NCBI GenBank assembly: GCA_029213195.1
Contig: JARGNI010000021.1
Span: forward strand, 35,062-99,061
Direction of reading: 5' to 3'
Origin: Verrucomicrobiales bacterium
GTDB lineage: Bacteria > Verrucomicrobiota > Verrucomicrobiia > Verrucomicrobiales > DEV007
Length of the DNA: 64,000 bases
A program made the translations under genes and the position numbers. A model generated the notes under the pieces. The model made no database searches. It saw only the letters and a list, made by a program, of their open reading frames with translations, and was not told where the DNA came from. Shown in pieces: positions 52,741 to 64,000 of the stretch. Position 1 is the stretch's first letter. Every line of letters starts with the position of its first letter.

Positions 52741-54654
52741 ATGTCCACCTCCCCCTACGCCAGCACCGCTCTCCAGACCGAGAAGATGCCCCCGGGCATT
52801 CCCTACATCATCGGAAACGAGGCGGCCGAGCGGTTCAGCTTCTATGGGATGCGGACGATTCTCACCATCTTCATGGTGAACTATCTCTGGCTCATGGGTG
52901 ATACGGCCACGCAGCAGATGAGCGATGCCGAAGCGACGAAACGTTTCCATCTCTTTGTTGCGCTCGTCTACGCGACTCCCATCCTGGGAGCCTTGCTCGC
53001 TGACCTGGTTCTCGGAAAGTACCGGGTCATCATGCTACTCTCAGTGGTCTACTGCCTGGGCCACGGCGCCCTCGCCCTCATGGGAATGGCCGGTGAAGCC
53101 GGCACCTGGCTCGTCGCAGGACTCTGGCTCATTGCGATTGGATCGGGAGGAATCAAGCCCTGCGTCTCGGCCCATGTCGGAGACCAGTTCGGATCCCTCA
53201 ATCGCCATCTCCTTCCCCGTATTTTCAACTGGTTCTATTGGTCGATCAATCTCGGCGCCTTCGTCTCGACACTCCTGACCCCCTGGCTGCTGGAGTGGTA
53301 TGGGCCCCACTGGGCCTTTGGGGTTCCCGGTGTTCTCATGGCCCTGGCCACGATCGTTTTCTGGATGGGCAGGACCAAGTTCGTCCACATCCCCGCTCGC
53401 GGAGTGGGATTCGCCAAGGAACTTTTCAGCGGAGAAGGCATCAAGGCCATCCTCAAGCTCTGCGCGATTTATGTCTTCGTCGCAATCTTCTGGGCTCTCT
53501 TCGACCAGACCGGGTCTTCCTGGGTCCTGCAGGCCGAGAACATGGATCGCAACTTCCTCGGGGTGGAATGGCTCCCCAGTCAGATCCAGGCCCTGAATCC
53601 CATCCTGATCCTGACATTTATCCCACTCTTTTCGTATCTTCTCTACCCCCTCATCGACAAGGTATTCCCGCTGACACCTTTGCGAAAAATCAGCATCGGG
53701 TTGTTCATCATGGTGATCGCATTCGCCCTCGTTTCGATCGCCCAGATGAGAATCGATGCCGGAGAAACCCCTTCCATCGCCTGGCAACTGGTCGCCTTCG
53801 TCGCCCTGACCGCTTCCGAGGTCATGGTCTCCATTGTCTGCCTCGAGTTCTCCTACACGCAGGCTCCCAAGGCGATGAAATCCTTCGTCATGGCATTGTT
53901 CCTTTTCGCGGTCTTCGCCGGGAACCTGCTCACTGCCCAGATCAATGATTTCATCCAGGTGAAGAACCCGGTCGCGGCTGTCGAGGCGACCAGCAATGAA
54001 GCGGCCCTGGGTGGATACGATGAAAAAATCGGCACCCCCGATGATCTCCTCCTGCCCTTCGACAAAGACGGAAAGCGAACCGACCTCCAGTTCCGTGGGC
54101 GCGAACAACTCGATGTCCTCGTTGCCGAACTCGTCGAGAAGATTGAAACCTCAGAGTTCACTGCCCCCTCTCAGAAGGAGGGAGCAAAAATGATATCGGA
54201 AGTGATGGATCCCTGGGGGAATCCCTATCGTTACCGTGTCATCAACCGGAACACCATCCGGGTTTCCAGCGACGGCCCTGACAAGCAACCCACGACCCAG
54301 TGGGACCAGGGCATCATCCTCAAGATCACCCGCCCCGAAAGCTCGGAACCTTCTGCCTTTGAAAAGTGGATGGGAGTTTTCAAACCGGATCAGCCGTGGC
54401 TCGACAAGCGGAAGGCCGCCCTCGGAGTGCCGACTACCGCGGAGATCAACGAGAGCGGACCGACGATCCAGCGTGACTACTTTGTCGGCGGGCAGATCAA
54501 GCTTGAAGGAGCTTCTTACTTCTGGTTCTTCACCGGACTGATGCTGGCCTCGGCCTTGATTTTCGTCGTCGTCGCGAAACTCTACCGTCCACGGGAATAC
54601 TATCACGACGAAGCAACCGATGCCGAAGCACGGGAAGAGGCATCACGGAATTGA
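52741..54654 (+). CDS. POT/PTR2 family peptide transporter with large pseudopilin-like insert
   Basis: A 637-residue proton-coupled oligopeptide transporter of the major facilitator superfamily. The PTR2 signature is readable as NEAAERFSFYGMRTIL (26-41), and GLWLIAIGSGGIKPCVSAHVGDQF is the second. A loop of about 185 residues (about 406-590) separates the last helix from the rest. It holds the stretch DPWGNPYRYRV (490-500) with IRVSSDGPDKQPTTQWD, very like the C-terminal part of type II secretion pseudopilins (GspG). Since the C-terminus should be cytoplasmic, the insert should lie on the outer face. The gene starts 46 bases after the ROK gene. Confidence 0.9.
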   Translation: MSTSPYASTALQTEKMPPGIPYIIGNEAAERFSFYGMRTILTIFMVNYLWLMGDTATQQMSDAEATKRFHLFVALVYATPILGALLADLVLGKYRVIMLLSVVYCLGHGALALMGMAGEAGTWLVAGLWLIAIGSGGIKPCVSAHVGDQFGSLNRHLLPRIFNWFYWSINLGAFVSTLLTPWLLEWYGPHWAFGVPGVLMALATIVFWMGRTKFVHIPARGVGFAKELFSGEGIKAILKLCAIYVFVAIFWALFDQTGSSWVLQAENMDRNFLGVEWLPSQIQALNPILILTFIPLFSYLLYPLIDKVFPLTPLRKISIGLFIMVIAFALVSIAQMRIDAGETPSIAWQLVAFVALTASEVMVSIVCLEFSYTQAPKAMKSFVMALFLFAVFAGNLLTAQINDFIQVKNPVAAVEATSNEAALGGYDEKIGTPDDLLLPFDKDGKRTDLQFRGREQLDVLVAELVEKIETSEFTAPSQKEGAKMISEVMDPWGNPYRYRVINRNTIRVSSDGPDKQPTTQWDQGIILKITRPESSEPSAFEKWMGVFKPDQPWLDKRKAALGVPTTAEINESGPTIQRDYFVGGQIKLEGASYFWFFTGLMLASALIFVVVAKLYRPREYYHDEATDAEAREEASRN

Positions 54655-54693
54655 TCTCTCGGATCTCCCGATCCCATCCGGCAAGGAAACGCG

Positions 54694-56151
54694 CTAGCCG
54701 AACAACTCCCGCAGCGGCTCCCCATGATACAGGGGCATGGGGCGTCCACTGACATCGGTCCAGTGACCGTCTTTCGGGAATCCCAGGGTATCGAAAATCG
54801 TCGCGGCGAGATCTTCGGCCCGTCGTCCATCCGCCACCGGATGACCACCCCATTTGTCCGTTTCCCCAAGGACGGCTCCGCCAGTGACCCCGGCTCCGGC
54901 AAGGAGGACACTCTGCACGGCGCCCCAGTGATCCCGTCCCGGCAGCTTGGCACTGGAAAGAGTGGAGATTTTTGGCGTTCTCCCAAACTCGCTGGCCATA
55001 ACGACGAGGGTGTCTTCCAGCAGGCCCCGTTCCTCCAAGTCATCCAGCAATGCGGACACTGCTCGATCGGTCGGTGGAAAAAGAAAGTCCCGGAGATTGG
55101 GAAACGCGGCTTGGTGGGTATCCCAGCACTCGTTGTTTCCGAGGTTGACCTGGACCAGGCGAACTCCTGATTCGACGAGCTGACGAGCCATGAGCAGAGA
55201 CCAGCCAAAGGCATTCTTCCCGTAACGTTCCTGGGTTTTCTCATCCGCCCCATGGACATCGAAGGCAGACTGGACACTGGAGTCAGAGAGAAGACCGACC
55301 GCCATTTCGCGATAGCGATCCATCCCGACGGCGGCGGCAGCTTCCTCCAGAGACTTCCTCTGCCCATCGAGTTGCTTCTGTAAGCCGAGGCGATCCTGGA
55401 AGCGTTCGAAATCAATCGAGTCCGGAAGGTCGAGACTCACCGTGCGAAAGTGGAGATCGTCGCGATCCTGACTTCCCGTCCCATGATGAAAATCGAACTC
55501 GGGATAGGCGCCGTAGCCCTTGGGATTGAATCGAGACGCCTCCAGGAAAAAAGGATCGTGCTGTCGCCCCAGCATTCCCGCAAATTGTCCAGGCAAGGTC
55601 CGCCCCGTGCGATGCACCAGTTTCTCGGGAAGGACAAGAGCCGGTGGCAAGGCGCCTGCAGGGGGAAGAAGATTTCCAGCGAGGGCCGAAATGGATGGCC
55701 AATCCGTTTCCATGGGCTTGCTCCGATCGAATCCCGGAGGAAGGTCGGTCCGCCCGGTCATCATGATGTAGTGCCCGTCGGAATGCTCATTCGATCCATG
55801 GGAGAGGGATCGACAAAGCGCCCAGGTTTCGCTCCGCTTCGCGAGCTCGGGAAGATGCTCGCAGATCTGGAGCCCTGGAGTCCGGGTCGAGATCGGACGA
55901 AACTCCCCCCGGATCTCGGTCGGGGCATCCGGCTTCATGTCAAAGCTCTCGTGTTGAGCCAAGCCACCCGAAAGAAAGATATAGATCACCGATTTTTTCC
56001 GCCCCTTCCCCTGCTGGGCAGCTTCGAGCGAGGAAAGATGCTCGAGACCGAGGCCTCCCATCAAACCCAACGCCCCCGCCTTGACCGCGGCGCGACGGGT
56101 TGCCAAGGGAACCGCGGAACGGGAACGAGGAGAACGGAAATCCGCTGACAT
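54694..56151 (-). CDS. DUF1501 protein, single gene
   Basis: A 485-residue DUF1501 protein with a Tat-like N-terminus (ATRRAAVKAGALGLMGGLG). Family hallmarks are SVIYIFLSGGLAQHESFDMKP, LCRSLSHGSNEHSDGHYIM, VRLVQVNLGNNECWDTH and [15 protein letters not shown]. It is alone on the minus strand, convergent with the POT transporter and divergent from the DUF1501-led operon at 56349, with no PSD partner of its own next to it. It differs clearly from the other two DUF1501 proteins in the window. Function unknown. Confidence 0.92.
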   Translation of the reverse strand: MSADFRSPRSRSAVPLATRRAAVKAGALGLMGGLGLEHLSSLEAAQQGKGRKKSVIYIFLSGGLAQHESFDMKPDAPTEIRGEFRPISTRTPGLQICEHLPELAKRSETWALCRSLSHGSNEHSDGHYIMMTGRTDLPPGFDRSKPMETDWPSISALAGNLLPPAGALPPALVLPEKLVHRTGRTLPGQFAGMLGRQHDPFFLEASRFNPKGYGAYPEFDFHHGTGSQDRDDLHFRTVSLDLPDSIDFERFQDRLGLQKQLDGQRKSLEEAAAAVGMDRYREMAVGLLSDSSVQSAFDVHGADEKTQERYGKNAFGWSLLMARQLVESGVRLVQVNLGNNECWDTHQAAFPNLRDFLFPPTDRAVSALLDDLEERGLLEDTLVVMASEFGRTPKISTLSSAKLPGRDHWGAVQSVLLAGAGVTGGAVLGETDKWGGHPVADGRRAEDLAATIFDTLGFPKDGHWTDVSGRPMPLYHGEPLRELFG

Positions 56152-56348
56152 AGCAAAGTCACAAACAGGTTTAGGACGGGGAAGTTATCTCAGGAAATGG
56201 GGAGTGCGGTAAAGACCCGAAACGCACGCATTCACGGCTATCCCTGCCCCGTGAACGCGTAAGGAGGCTCTCTGGTCGAAAAGCCGGTCATTGCTTATTC
56301 TAATGCGGAAGAACAGCTTGTTCCCGGAACCCACCACCCCACAGCGTC

Positions 56349-57703
56349 ATGCTCACTATTCTCGGCGAAAACTCGGGCCGTTTCTGCGACGGATACTCTC
56401 GACGAAACTTCCTTCAAATCGGAGGCCTCGCTCTGGGCGGGGCCAGTCTTCCTCAATTACTCGAGGCGGAGGCCAACACGGGAGCGTCCTCGCGAGGCAT
56501 CAACCACAAGGCGGTCATCATGATTTTCCTCCCCGGTGGACCGCCTCACCAGGACATGTGGGATTTGAAACCTGATGCACCCAGCGAATATCGCGGAGAA
56601 TTTCGACCGATCCGAACGAACGTCCCCGGAGTCGAGATCTGCGAGGAATTTCCCCAGATGGCAAAAATGGCGGACAAGTTTTCCTTTGTCCGTTCCATGG
56701 TTGGATGCGAGGGCCCGCACGATCTCATGATGTGCCTGACGGGTCGGCCGGGACGCAAGAATGTACCTCCCGGCGGCTGGCCCAGCATGGGATCCGCTCT
56801 CTCCCGGCTGGAAGGCCCGGCCAATGATTCCTGCCCTCCCTTCGTCGGCCTTTCCCCCAAGACGCGCCACGATCCCTGGGGAAACCCTGGGCCATCCGGA
56901 TTTCTCGGCCCATCTCATTCTCCCTTCACGCCTTTCCGGGGCGCCGGGAAGGAGGATATCGTCCTCGACGGAGTCAGTCTCGAGCGACTCCAGGATCGCA
57001 AGGCGCTCCTCGCCAGCTTCGATCGATTCCGGCGCGATGTGGATCAGTCCGGCATGATGGAAGGTCTCGACACTTTCAACGAGCAGGCCTTTGGTGTTCT
57101 CACCTCGAGCGCCCTCGCCGATGCGATGGATCTCTCGAAAGAAGACCCCAAGCTGGTCGAGCGCTACGGAACTGGAACAGACAAGCTCCAGGCCGATGGA
57201 TGCTGGAAGCGTCTCGATCAGTTCCTCATGGCTCGTCGACTTGTCGAAGCGGGAGCGCGCTGCGTCACCCTCGGCTTTTCGCGATGGGACTGGCACAGCA
57301 ACAATTTCGGACGCGCCCGCGAGGACTTCCCCCTTCTCGACCAGGGCTTGAGCGCTCTCGTCCAGGATCTGCACGACCGCGGTCTCGACAAGGACGTCAG
57401 CGTCGTCGTCTGGGGAGAATTTGGAAGAACCCCGAAGATCAACGACAAGGGCGGACGCGACCATTGGCCGCGAGTCAGTTCGGCCGTGCTTGCCTGTGGT
57501 GGGATGAACCATGGCCAGGTCATCGGTGCCACGGACCGAATCGGCGGCGAAGCGACGGAGAGACCCGTCGAGTTCCAGGAGGTTTTCTCAACTCTCTATC
57601 ACGGTCTCGGAATCGACGCTCGCAATACCACTGTGGAGGACTTGACGGGACGGCCCATGTATCTCGTCGATCCGGAACACGCACCCATGAAAGAACTCGT
57701 AGG

Positions 57704-57707
<4 letters not shown>
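56349..57707 (+). CDS. DUF1501 protein, first gene of the surface-cytochrome operon
   Basis: A 452-residue DUF1501 protein with a Tat-type signal set slightly inside ([19 protein letters not shown]). Hallmarks include [54 protein letters not shown] and [20 protein letters not shown]. The next gene starts inside its stop codon (ATGA). A 197-base region upstream, shared with the divergent DUF1501 gene, must hold the promoter; a TATTCT-like sequence lies at about 56297 but I would not call it. Confidence 0.93.
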
Positions 57708-60277
<2,570 letters not shown>

Positions 60278-60340
60278 TCTCAAGTGAGGAGAACCGCCCC
60301 CCCGGCTTCACCTTTTCATCCTGACAAAGCTCTCTCTGGA

Positions 60341-62863
60341 ATGCTGAAGCGCCTTCTTCCTCTCGCTCTCTTCGCCCTGCTGGGGACGAATTCCCTTTTT
60401 GCCCAGCTGCCGAGCATTGAGATTCAATCCGTTCACCCACCCATCCTCCTGGCAGGCTCGAAGAGCGAAATCTCTTTGCGCGGGGCTCACCTCGATGAAT
60501 TGACCGGCATTCACTTTTCCTCTTCGGGAATCAAGGCAAAGCCGATCCTCCTTCCGACCAACGAGTTTCATCCGGATCCCAGACAGGATGGCACCCGCTT
60601 CGAAGTGACGATCCCGGCAGATCATTCCGGGGGCTGGATCGAGACACGGGCTACGGGTAGATTTGGCATTTCCCCTTCCCGGCCCGTTTTCGTCGCCCGG
60701 AAGGGAGAGAAGATTCTTTCTGACAACGCGGGGAGTTCCCATCATGATCGCGCCTCCGCTCCGGCTCTGCCCAAGGAGACGTATGCTCATGGTACCGCCG
60801 ATGCCAATCAGATCGACTGGTGGAAAGTGGACCTGAAAAAGGGAGAGCGAGTACTCGTCCACTGTTTCGCCGAGCAACTCGACTCTCAGGCCGATGCCAG
60901 CCTGAAACTGGTCGACGCCTCCGGTCGCGAGTTGGAAGCCAGCCGTGACTTCGTCGGAAGAGATCCGATGATTGACTTTACGGCGTCGTCCGATGGTTCC
61001 TACTGGGTGGGGGTTTACGACTTTCTCTATCGCGGCGGTGAGAATTTTCCCTATCTCATTCAGGTCAGTCAGCGCCCCTGGATCGATGCCGTCGATCCCC
61101 CGGTCGGTCAACAGGGTCAGGTCCTGGATGCCACCCTGTTGGGTCGACTCTTACCTGGCTCGAAACCAGCTACGGGAAATTCCATCGATGGAAAGCCGCT
61201 CGAATCCCTCGCCGTCAAGATTCCAATCCCTGGCACCCCCACTTATGCCGTTCGACCCGCAACCGAACCCTCCAGTGCGCTGATCGACACCTTCTCCTAT
61301 TCAGTTCAGAATTCCCTGCCCGTTTCGATTGGAATTTCCTCTCACCCCGTAACCAAGATCCAGGAGAGTGCAGACCCAACTCCAGTGGATCCGAATAGCG
61401 AAGTGGTAACCAGGATCGACAAAAACGGAGATGTCGATCGATTTCGCCTTCTCGCAAAGAAGGGGACTCAGTATTTCGTCGAGATCACGGGGAACCGGAT
61501 CGATGAGAACTTCGACCCCTACCTGGTCATCGAAAAGGTCACGAAGGACAAGGACGGGAAAGAAACCAAGTCCACCATTCAAGAAGGAGATGATTTTGGG
61601 GGATACGGAGGAGCCACCTTCCCCGACCGCTCCCTGGACCCAACCAGCAATTTCATCGCCGATCAGGATGGACCCTACGATGTGACCGTCATCAACCAAT
61701 TCGGATCAGGCTCGGATGACATGATCTACCGTCTTGCGATCCGGGAAGCGACTCCTGATTTCGCGGTGATGGCAGTGTCGGAACGAGACTTCGTCGAACA
61801 ACGCCAGGCCTATCCTGCCGCGCCCCTTCTCCGAAAAGGAGGCACTTTCCCGATGAGATTGCTCATCTATCGCAAGGATGGCTTTTCCGGACCGATCACA
61901 ATTCGAGCGGAAAATCTTCCCACCGGTGTCAGCTGCCCTCCGGTTACAGCCCGGGCGAAAGAGACCGTCGTCCGACTCGTTTTCTCCGCCTCGTCGGATG
62001 CCCCCGCTTGGAGCGGAACCATCAACCTGACCGCATCGACAAAGATCGGGGACGAGGAGAAGAAGCGCCCAGTGCGAAACGGATCCCTCGTGTTCGGGGT
62101 CGGAGATTACAATACAGGACGTCTGATTTCCCGTGTCGAAGAATCGATTCCTCTTGCGGTCGTCCCCAGCGACCCCACGCCCATCCGCATCGATGCACCT
62201 GGAGATCGAACGTTCTCCGTGACCCTGGGAGAGAAACTCGAGATCCCCATCCAGGTGGTTGCCCGCAACGCGGTCAAAGGAGACCTGACCGTAACCCCTG
62301 TCGGCCTTCGTGGCCTGACCAAGCCACCTTCCGTGAAGATTTCCGACAAGGCGAACGAGGCAAAACTCACGTTGAACTTCACAAAACAGAACAATGTATT
62401 CCAACCGGAACCCGGCATCTGGAATTTCGTTCTCAAAGGAACCGGAGTCACCCCCTACGCAAGGAACCCCGAATCGGTGACACGGGCAAAGGAGAAACAG
62501 AAGCGAATCGACATCCTCGCGACCGGGGCCGTAGAGAAAGTCAATCAAGCCACGCAGGCGGTCGAAGCCGCGCGCAAAGCGGTCGAGTCTGCCCAGAAGA
62601 ATTTCGATACGGCCTCGCCCGAGACCAAGCCGAAACTGGAGTCCGCTCTCGTCGATGCGCGAGCGAAACTCAAAGCATCGGAAGAGAAACTCAAGCAGGC
62701 TGAGGAATACAAAGCATCGGCAGAGAAGGAGAAGGCCGCCATTGCAAAGAAGGTCACCGATCTCACGAAACAGGCAGCCAAGAAGGATCTCAAGTTCGCC
62801 TCCTGGTCACTGCCGCTCACCGTGGAAGTGAAAGAGCCTGCCCCGAAGCCCGAGAAGAAATAG
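60341..62863 (+). CDS. Exported PPC-domain protein with C-terminal coiled coil
   Basis: An 840-residue exported protein: signal peptide (MLKRLLPLALFALLGTNSLFA), an N-terminal IPT/Ig-like beta domain (about 22-130), two pre-peptidase C-terminal (PPC)-like beta domains (about 145-245 with DWWKVDLKKGERVLVHCFAE, and about 370-490 with GDVDRFRLLAKKGTQYFVEI), further beta domains, then a Lys/Ala-rich coiled coil (about 725-810). PPC domains are common on secreted Planctomycete and Verrucomicrobia proteins in PSD operons. The gap from the preceding gene is 63 bases. The function is unknown; an extended surface or cell-wall contact role is inferred from architecture. Confidence 0.82.
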   Translation: MLKRLLPLALFALLGTNSLFAQLPSIEIQSVHPPILLAGSKSEISLRGAHLDELTGIHFSSSGIKAKPILLPTNEFHPDPRQDGTRFEVTIPADHSGGWIETRATGRFGISPSRPVFVARKGEKILSDNAGSSHHDRASAPALPKETYAHGTADANQIDWWKVDLKKGERVLVHCFAEQLDSQADASLKLVDASGRELEASRDFVGRDPMIDFTASSDGSYWVGVYDFLYRGGENFPYLIQVSQRPWIDAVDPPVGQQGQVLDATLLGRLLPGSKPATGNSIDGKPLESLAVKIPIPGTPTYAVRPATEPSSALIDTFSYSVQNSLPVSIGISSHPVTKIQESADPTPVDPNSEVVTRIDKNGDVDRFRLLAKKGTQYFVEITGNRIDENFDPYLVIEKVTKDKDGKETKSTIQEGDDFGGYGGATFPDRSLDPTSNFIADQDGPYDVTVINQFGSGSDDMIYRLAIREATPDFAVMAVSERDFVEQRQAYPAAPLLRKGGTFPMRLLIYRKDGFSGPITIRAENLPTGVSCPPVTARAKETVVRLVFSASSDAPAWSGTINLTASTKIGDEEKKRPVRNGSLVFGVGDYNTGRLISRVEESIPLAVVPSDPTPIRIDAPGDRTFSVTLGEKLEIPIQVVARNAVKGDLTVTPVGLRGLTKPPSVKISDKANEAKLTLNFTKQNNVFQPEPGIWNFVLKGTGVTPYARNPESVTRAKEKQKRIDILATGAVEKVNQATQAVEAARKAVESAQKNFDTASPETKPKLESALVDARAKLKASEEKLKQAEEYKASAEKEKAAIAKKVTDLTKQAAKKDLKFASWSLPLTVEVKEPAPKPEKK

Positions 62864-62871
62864 TCGACCTG

Positions 62872-64000
62872 ATGAAGCCCATTGATTGCCTTCCGTTCTT
62901 CCTCGTTGCCCTGGCTTCGCCGCTTTTCGCCGAGCTGCCAGTGGCAGAACTGAAGCGAGAGACCCCGGTCAATTTCGCGATCGAAGTGTATCCGTTTCTC
63001 AAGCAGAACTGCCTCGCCTGCCACAACTCGACCAAGGCGAAGGCCGACCTCATCCTCGAATCGCCTCAGGACATGATCCGCGGTGGCGACTCCGGTCCGT
63101 CCATCGAGCCAGGCAACGGGAAAGACTCTTTTTTGTTTACTACGGCAGCCCACCTCGAGGAGCCAACCATGCCTCCTGCCAACAACAAGTCGAAGGCGCG
63201 GAACCTGAACCCCCAGGAACTCGCTCTTCTCCAAAGGTGGATCGATGAAGGAGCCAAGGGAGATGTCGTTTCAACGCAGGCTCCGGCTTCCTGGACCCAT
63301 CTGAAGGGACCTCAGCCCATTTACACCGCGGCCATCTCCCCAGAGGGACGTTTTGCTGTTGCAGGACGAGGACAGGAAATCGATCTCTACGATTTACGCT
63401 TGGCACGACAGGAAGCTTCCCTCGTCGACAAGAGCCTGGAGCACCCCACCGCTCATCGCGACCTGGTCCAATCGATCGCCTTCAGCCCCGATGGGCGGGT
63501 TGCCTCCGGCGGGTATCGGAACGTCAAAATCTGGAAACGTTCGCCTGCTCAACTGAGCGAAGCACTCGCCCTCCCGGAGGAAGCGACCGCAATCGCCTCG
63601 ACTCCTGATGCTTCTCGGTTTGCCATCGGCCTGAAGAGTGGGGCTCTTCTCCTCCTAACCCCCCAGGAGAATTCGCTGACGACCGTCGAGGTCAAGGATC
63701 ACAACGGAGCGATCACCGACCTCGCATTCTCTGCAGACGGGAAGACACTCTTTTCCAGCTCCACTGACAAAACGATCCGCAAGAGAGCCGTGGATCAGCC
63801 GAAGAAATCTGATGTCATCACTCTGCCCAACCCGGTAGGCAAACTCACCTTGTTCGCCGAGGACAAACTCCTCGCCGCAGCCGGATCGGATCAGATCATC
63901 CGCCTCTTCTACACCGACCTCAAGACTCCCGCAAAACCTGCTCCAGCTCCAGCTCCAGCTCCAGCTCCAGCTCCAGCTCCAGCTCCAGCTCCAGCTCCAG
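62872..64000 (+). CDS. Cytochrome c/WD40-repeat exported protein, cut by window edge
   Basis: The frame is open from an ATG eight bases after the previous stop to the end of the window (376 codons). It begins with a signal peptide (MKPIDCLPFFLVALASPLFA), then a PSCyt1-type haem domain with CLACH (46-50) and a methionine in TMPPANNK, then WD40-like repeats (for example SIAFSPDGRVASGGYRNVKIW and TDLAFSADGKTLFSSSTDKT, read in parts). The last 20 residues seen are an Ala-Pro repeat leading out of the window. PSCyt1-WD40 fusions are typical of these operons. Whether more domains follow cannot be seen. Confidence 0.85.
   Translation, partial: MKPIDCLPFFLVALASPLFAELPVAELKRETPVNFAIEVYPFLKQNCLACHNSTKAKADLILESPQDMIRGGDSGPSIEPGNGKDSFLFTTAAHLEEPTMPPANNKSKARNLNPQELALLQRWIDEGAKGDVVSTQAPASWTHLKGPQPIYTAAISPEGRFAVAGRGQEIDLYDLRLARQEASLVDKSLEHPTAHRDLVQSIAFSPDGRVASGGYRNVKIWKRSPAQLSEALALPEEATAIASTPDASRFAIGLKSGALLLLTPQENSLTTVEVKDHNGAITDLAFSADGKTLFSSSTDKTIRKRAVDQPKKSDVITLPNPVGKLTLFAEDKLLAAAGSDQIIRLFYTDLKTPAKPAPAPAPAPAPAPAPAPAPAP
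63940..64000 (+). repeat. Perfect hexanucleotide tandem repeat (GCTCCA)10+ encoding Ala-Pro
   Basis: Ten exact GCTCCA copies and one further base reach the window end, in frame as Ala-Pro pairs in the cytochrome/WD40 gene. The unit differs from the GCTCCT repeat at 57791 by the last base, so the two tracts arose separately. The full copy number is not visible. Confidence 0.93.

Overview
The window reads as a chromosomal segment of a Verrucomicrobiota-type bacterium (PVC superphylum). The main evidence is the dense set of families typical of Verrucomicrobia and Planctomycetes: three large PSCyt/PSD c-type cytochrome-like proteins, three DUF1501 proteins, a DUF1552 protein, a sulfatase, a DUF6807 (PmoA-like) protein, a DUF3500 protein and many Tat-type signal peptides. 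The DNA is GC-rich and C/G-ending codons dominate, which produces long false antisense frames. Few genes have a strong Shine-Dalgarno site. I could not name a genus. I saw no rRNA, tRNA, CRISPR array, prophage or insertion sequence. Forty-nine protein genes are supported, two of them cut by the window ends (1-507 and 62872-64000).

Left part (1-22 kb): mostly housekeeping. A truncated DUF6807 gene diverges from a Tat-exported TIM-barrel sugar isomerase that overlaps hflX. Then come a Wzz/BY-kinase-like protein with destroyed nucleotide-binding motifs, preceded by a perfect 24-bp palindrome; nadE; pyrD; a transglutaminase-like protein; accD; comF; a CPBP protease; a Prc-like S41 protease; a Ski2-like helicase followed by a YlbF-family protein with a Cys-rich tail and a textbook UUCG terminator; bioA; a lipoprotein; and a HerA-like ATPase.

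Middle (22-45 kb): a sulfatase followed by a PSD cytochrome / DUF1552 / ankyrin set; a ferredoxin-metF-parvulin run; an HNH protein, an aldehyde dehydrogenase and deoC (deoxyribose-phosphate breakdown); a hydrolase-methyltransferase-DUF3500 run; a REPIN-like inverted repeat pair; an ECF sigma factor with a small membrane partner and a CpxP/Spy-like protein; a SulP transporter; gpmI; and a LytS/LytR-type two-component pair.

Right part (45-64 kb): a PSCyt/PSD1 cytochrome with a DUF1501 partner; the envelope and isoprenoid run cdsA-dxr-ROK kinase-POT transporter, the last carrying a pseudopilin-like insert; a lone DUF1501 gene; and a tightly packed operon (DUF1501, Big2/PSD cytochrome, PPC-domain coiled-coil protein, cytochrome/WD40 protein) that runs off the end. 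Two genes of this operon encode Ala-Pro linkers from two different perfect hexanucleotide tandem repeats.

The repeated pairing of exported haem-motif proteins with Tat-type DUF1501/DUF1552 partners is the dominant theme. Their biochemical role is not established, and everything said here about joint function is inference.
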